Source: Volvariella volvacea V23 (Eukaryota; Basidiomycota; Agaricomycetes; Agaricales; Pluteaceae). From it: 64,000 nucleotides of DNA. The notes beneath the pieces were generated by a model. It was not told the DNA's origin. It searched no databases and saw nothing but the letters and a program-made list of their open reading frames with translations. The translations under genes were made by a program, and so were the position numbers. Numbering within the stretch: position 1 is the stretch's first letter; the number at the start of each line of letters is the position of its first letter. The stretch is from assembly GCA_000349905.1 (NCBI GenBank), contig KB722761.1, positions 317,647 through 381,646 on the forward strand, in the 5' to 3' direction. Of the stretch, positions 60,562 through 64,000 are shown in pieces.

Positions 60562-62690
60562 GTTACACCTGCAGTTGCTGATAGCAGCTGCGGAGCTCAT
60601 GAATGGCTCTACGGAGAGCTGTAAAGGTCACACCCGTTCTCCACACGCGCCCATCCTCGTGAGTATTTGAAACACCGAGCCCCATCATGTCCGTCAATCG
60701 TTGTACAATGACCTCGTCTACCATAACTGCGCCGAGTATTACAAGCCAAGGTCCACCCGCTGCAACTAGGATGGATGGACAAGGACAAATTTGATACGTC
60801 CTGCCTGTATTAGGGACCCATCCATTACCACAGGACCATGATGTCAGGAACGTCCGGGGTCACTTACCTCTGGTTGTATCCGATATTGGCAGAATGACAG
60901 GCCAGCCTGAGTCGAAGGATCACAACCACCTTTGCCCATTTCTCGTTTGATTTCCAGGAGCGCAGGGACCTGATCATTGCTAAGCATGTGAACCCCATCG
61001 GCGCTTGACCCATCCTAGTTGACAACCTCATGTAAATCAACCCCGAGCACTTTTTTCAAAGCCTCTCGCAACTGAGGAGCTAGGCCACGTGTCTCTTCAC
61101 TTTGAACGACCGTCGCACTTTTCATAAAGTCGTACGTCCACTGAAGCATCTCAACCGACACTTGCAATTGAGGATCGTGCAATTGGTTAATAAACTTTCG
61201 AAGACAGAATGGTAGATCTGGACTGGAGGGAAGATGGTCGGCTGGGTTGTTGCGTATCGCCCGTCAAAAATGGCTGTGGAAATCTTATCCTGATTCGTCC
61301 TACATTCATTTGACTTGGCGCATTCCGATGGTTCTTTGCCAGCATAAGTGATGATGTCCCGATATCCCGTAGAACAGTATTAGTGACGGACAGATCGATG
61401 TGATGTGGGGGGGACATGACCATGGATCATTTCCGAGACCTGATCATGTGCGTCGTCGTTAACTTCTATGAGCAGATGGAAGGTATTGGTTCCTGTGTTC
61501 GACAGAAGAGTATGGACAACAACATCTCGCTTTAATTGGTTGCCCATCTTGCGAAGGGTGAGCGCTTTGATCCAATTTTCATCCACATCTGATGTCTTGA
61601 CAGCGTTTTTCAGCTGGAAAATATCAGCATGAGAATGAATCGGTCAGATGATGGAAAAGATACCCTCCAATACTTGATCACCACGTCACTAGGTAGACCA
61701 CCGTAGTGGTTGGTCAAAATTGCTGAGATGGATTCCTCAATGTCTCCGAGAGATTTGTTGTGCATGTTCTCTTCTATTTTGAGCGTGGATATCTCGTTTC
61801 TCGATAGAGCTTGGTACACCGAAAGGAATACAAGACGAGATCAAAGATCCAATCGTCCCGATAAGAATGAAATGAATGCGGTCTTCATCCTCCTCTATCT
61901 GTCGAATGAACAAGTGGAAAGATCTATTCGATCGAACAGGTTGCTTGCCAACTAGTGCCCAGTCGGGCGTGTCGTCATAAACCCGACTCTTTGGCTATAT
62001 GAAAAGGAATTAGAGTTTTGGCACTATCTCTTCCACGGTAACTTGACTCACAGCGTAAAACTGGACATTCGACAGTTTCATTGTCATCTTCTTTGCAGCA
62101 GTAATCGCCTGCTCAAATCAGGCAAAAGTGCCTCCAAGGTACGCTTTTCGGATGCGCGAGGTATTTGAATATGCGCTATTGTGGGCTCTTCCTTACCGTT
62201 GTTGTCCAAGAACACAGACTGTACAATTCGATATCGGGGTTCTGCCTTGACAACTAGGATAGCACATTCAAGCTTCAGCTTATCTGGCGATTGAGAATCA
62301 GAGGGCTTCTCAAAAAAGGCTGCATCTGTAAGTTCGACAAAAGGCGGAAGATCAATAGCTTGAACACCATTCTTCAGCTGATTCAAAGTATATAAGAATA
62401 TAAGAAGAACAATTTATCCAGGCTGCGTACCTTCCAAACTCAAGACTTCTTGGATCTGCATCAAGCATCCACATCTCCATTATAGCCTCAGCAAAGATGC
62501 TCCGGAGGCTTGCGAGACTCTTCACCCACTGCCTCCCTGGAATGTTAACATCAGTAGTGGCCTTCTCCGGATTTGCTTTCTGGCTGAAAAAGTAGCAGTT
62601 GACAGCGTGTTCAGCGTGTTCTGGGGAACTTGAGGAAGACCATCGCGCTGTGATAATGATTTGAGGGCATGCCGTCACGATGTCCTATCA
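60562..62690 (-). pseudogene. Remnant of a multi-exon basidiomycete family with an ExK motif
   Basis: Strongly protein-like minus-strand pieces: IITARWSSSSSPEHAEHAVN near 62640; KLKLECAILVVKAEPRYRIV near 62260; LRKMGNQLKRDVVVHTLLSN near 61530; YHSVFRKFINQLHDPQLQVS near 61200; VPALLEIKREMGKGGCDPST near 60960; then a good intron and ICPCPSILVAAGGPWLVILG near 60790, ending LRSCYQQLQV at 60562. The last blocks match proteins I recall in many Agaricomycetes with the CCPTFLV..GPWL..LGAV signature and no known function. The LEIKRE strand resembles the ExK of PD-(D/E)XK nucleases; that is inference. An in-frame TAG at about 61020 and unresolved joins near 62110 and 61700 suggest decay, though a complex intact gene is not excluded. 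Confidence 0.5.
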
Positions 62691-63014
62691 CAACAGGCAA
62701 ATCAGGCTGGTTTTCTCAGAACCAGGCCAAACAATCAGGAAAACACATTAAATGTTAAATGTTTTGTCAACTGAATTGAAAAACGGGTCATAATTCATGG
62801 TTTGCACCTGCTTCTGACCTGGTTCCTCTCCAAATATTCTTTTCTGCCTGCTGTGTATGCAACTTGTCACACACATCACGGTGCACCACACAACGGGCGC
62901 ACAGTAGTGATCGGAAGTGTTTGGCGCCATTTCACTAACACTTTCTCCTGGGTACAAAAGAAGATTACAAGCGTGCAATATTAAAAAAACGATGTCGTAT
63001 CTATCAATGCTCAT
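62691..63014. other. Intergenic region
   Basis: Spacer between the remnant and the third M28 gene; nothing supported. Confidence 0.4.
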
Positions 63015-64000
63015 CTAAAATTCATCGTGTTCACATCCATGAGTAGCATGGTTCTCCTCCGCAAACGTCGCAAGACGAGCGTCCGACACCGCCGCCGAAG
63101 GGCTCCATCTCGGGATCAGCTTATGTCCATCCACAGCCAGACGAGCCAAAACGTGCGCGCCCGCCTTGGCGTTCTTGAACAACACCGTCGCGTTGTGGTT
63201 CTCGTACCCGTCGCACGGCTGGTGGTAGCACGGGTCCTGCTCGAATCCGGTCCCAGTGAACAGACCGCCGACGGCCAGACCGCGGTTCAGGAACGGCACG
63301 TAGTCCGTCCCTCCCGACAGAGCAATGGGCGTGGTCTCGACCCGCTCCCTGCGTACCAGGTAGTCCATGAAGAGGTCCTCGATGACCTCGCTTCCAGCGG
63401 GGGCGACGAGACCATGCGTGCTGCCGTCGCCATCAAAGACGCCAAAGAACCCACGCGAGACCATGTCAAAGTTGAGATATGCGAGGATCTTGCCAAAGTC
63501 GGGGTCGGCGAGGTCGGCCACGTAGTGTCGCGACCCGCGGAGACCGTTCTCTTCTGCGCCCCACCATGCGAAGCGGAGCTTGTTGCGCGTTCTGTACTTG
63601 TTGGCTGCGGTGGCGAGTTCGAGGACGACGGAGGTACCTGAGCCGTCGTCGTTGATGCCTGCGCCTGCTTGCACCGAGTCCAGATGAGCGCCAGCCTAAG
63701 AAGATGAATCAGATAGATTAGCGACCATTTAGCGAGCAATTTTGGATGTCAAAACTTACCATCACGACCGTGTTGGGATCCCCAGTCTTGGTCTCGGCAA
63801 ACACATTCCACGTCGTTCGGTTCTCGATCGTCTGGAGGTGCTTGAAGAACACCTCAATCTTCTCCCCCGCCTCCAACCGCGCCTTCCACGCCTCTCCATC
63901 AGCCTGGCGGATGAAGCCCGACGGACGAAGCCCAACGGGGTCCGGCCCACCCAAGTTGCCAGACGTCGGCGTCGTAGGCAGGTCATGGTAGATGATCACA
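63015..64000 (-). CDS. Secreted M28 aminopeptidase, copy 3 (5' part off the right edge)
   Basis: Two exons are visible: 63760 to the window edge (3' part of the PA-domain exon, from IIYHDLPTTPTSGNLGGP) and 63015-63695, joined by a 64-nt phase-0 intron at the same position as in the other two copies. The zinc-site motifs are intact: [43 protein letters not shown] and DPCYHQPCDGYEN. The C-terminus (FAEENHATHGCEHDEF) is His-rich like copy 2, while the PA segment is closer to copy 1. The signal peptide and the N-terminal half lie outside the window. A secreted aminopeptidase of the same type is expected. Confidence 0.9.

Overview
This is a nuclear window from a filamentous basidiomycete, most likely an Agaricomycete. 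The evidence is intron-rich genes with 45-70 nt GT-AG introns, secreted fungal peptidases (M36 fungalysin, M28 aminopeptidases), an omega/Ure2-like glutathione transferase, a GMC oxidoreductase, many F-box proteins of the type expanded in mushroom-forming fungi, and a decayed DDE transposase of the kind common there. Two blocks of exactly 100 N (12345-12444, 37404-37503) are scaffold gaps. No species call is justified.

Layout. 1-6 kb, minus strand: a ubiquitin-fold/RING-like protein running off the left edge, a seven-helix fungal membrane protein, and an unresolved locus. 6.4-8.6 kb: a long Ser/Pro-rich disordered protein. 9-13.6 kb: one intact F-box gene facing decayed F-box copies and a transposase remnant cut by the first gap. 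14.6-15.3 kb: the CCAAT-binding subunit NF-YB/HAP3 with all three exons resolved. 18.3-21.3 kb: a complete 12-exon fungalysin. 22.1-27.4 kb: three F-box copies in a row (fragment, broken copy, intact copy). 27.8-32.1 kb: two tandem M28 aminopeptidases; a third copy is cut by the right edge. 33.5-36.8 kb: nucleoporin SEH1 and another F-box/LRR-like gene. 38.8-45.9 kb: a small helical protein, a GMC oxidoreductase, a short repeat block, and a trypsin-fold gene with a frameshift. 46.6-52.0 kb: SEC31, the COPII outer-coat subunit, with a one-base frame break in its conserved C-terminal region. 52.6-56.5 kb: a functional omega-type GST followed by a paralogue that has lost its catalytic cysteine and its frame. 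56.7-58.7 kb: two tandem nucleotidyltransferase-fold proteins. 60.5-62.7 kb: remains of a multi-exon basidiomycete protein family.

The genes do not form one pathway. Housekeeping genes (NF-YB, SEH1, SEC31) sit among fast-turnover families (F-box, GST, M28, NTase-fold) present as tandem copies at different stages of decay. Secretion is a loose theme: SEC31 builds the coat that would carry the secreted M36 and M28 peptidases, but nothing here shows functional linkage. Exon joins were made by eye from splice consensus and protein continuity. The best resolved are NF-YB, SEH1, SEC31, fungalysin, M28, GMC and the GSTs.
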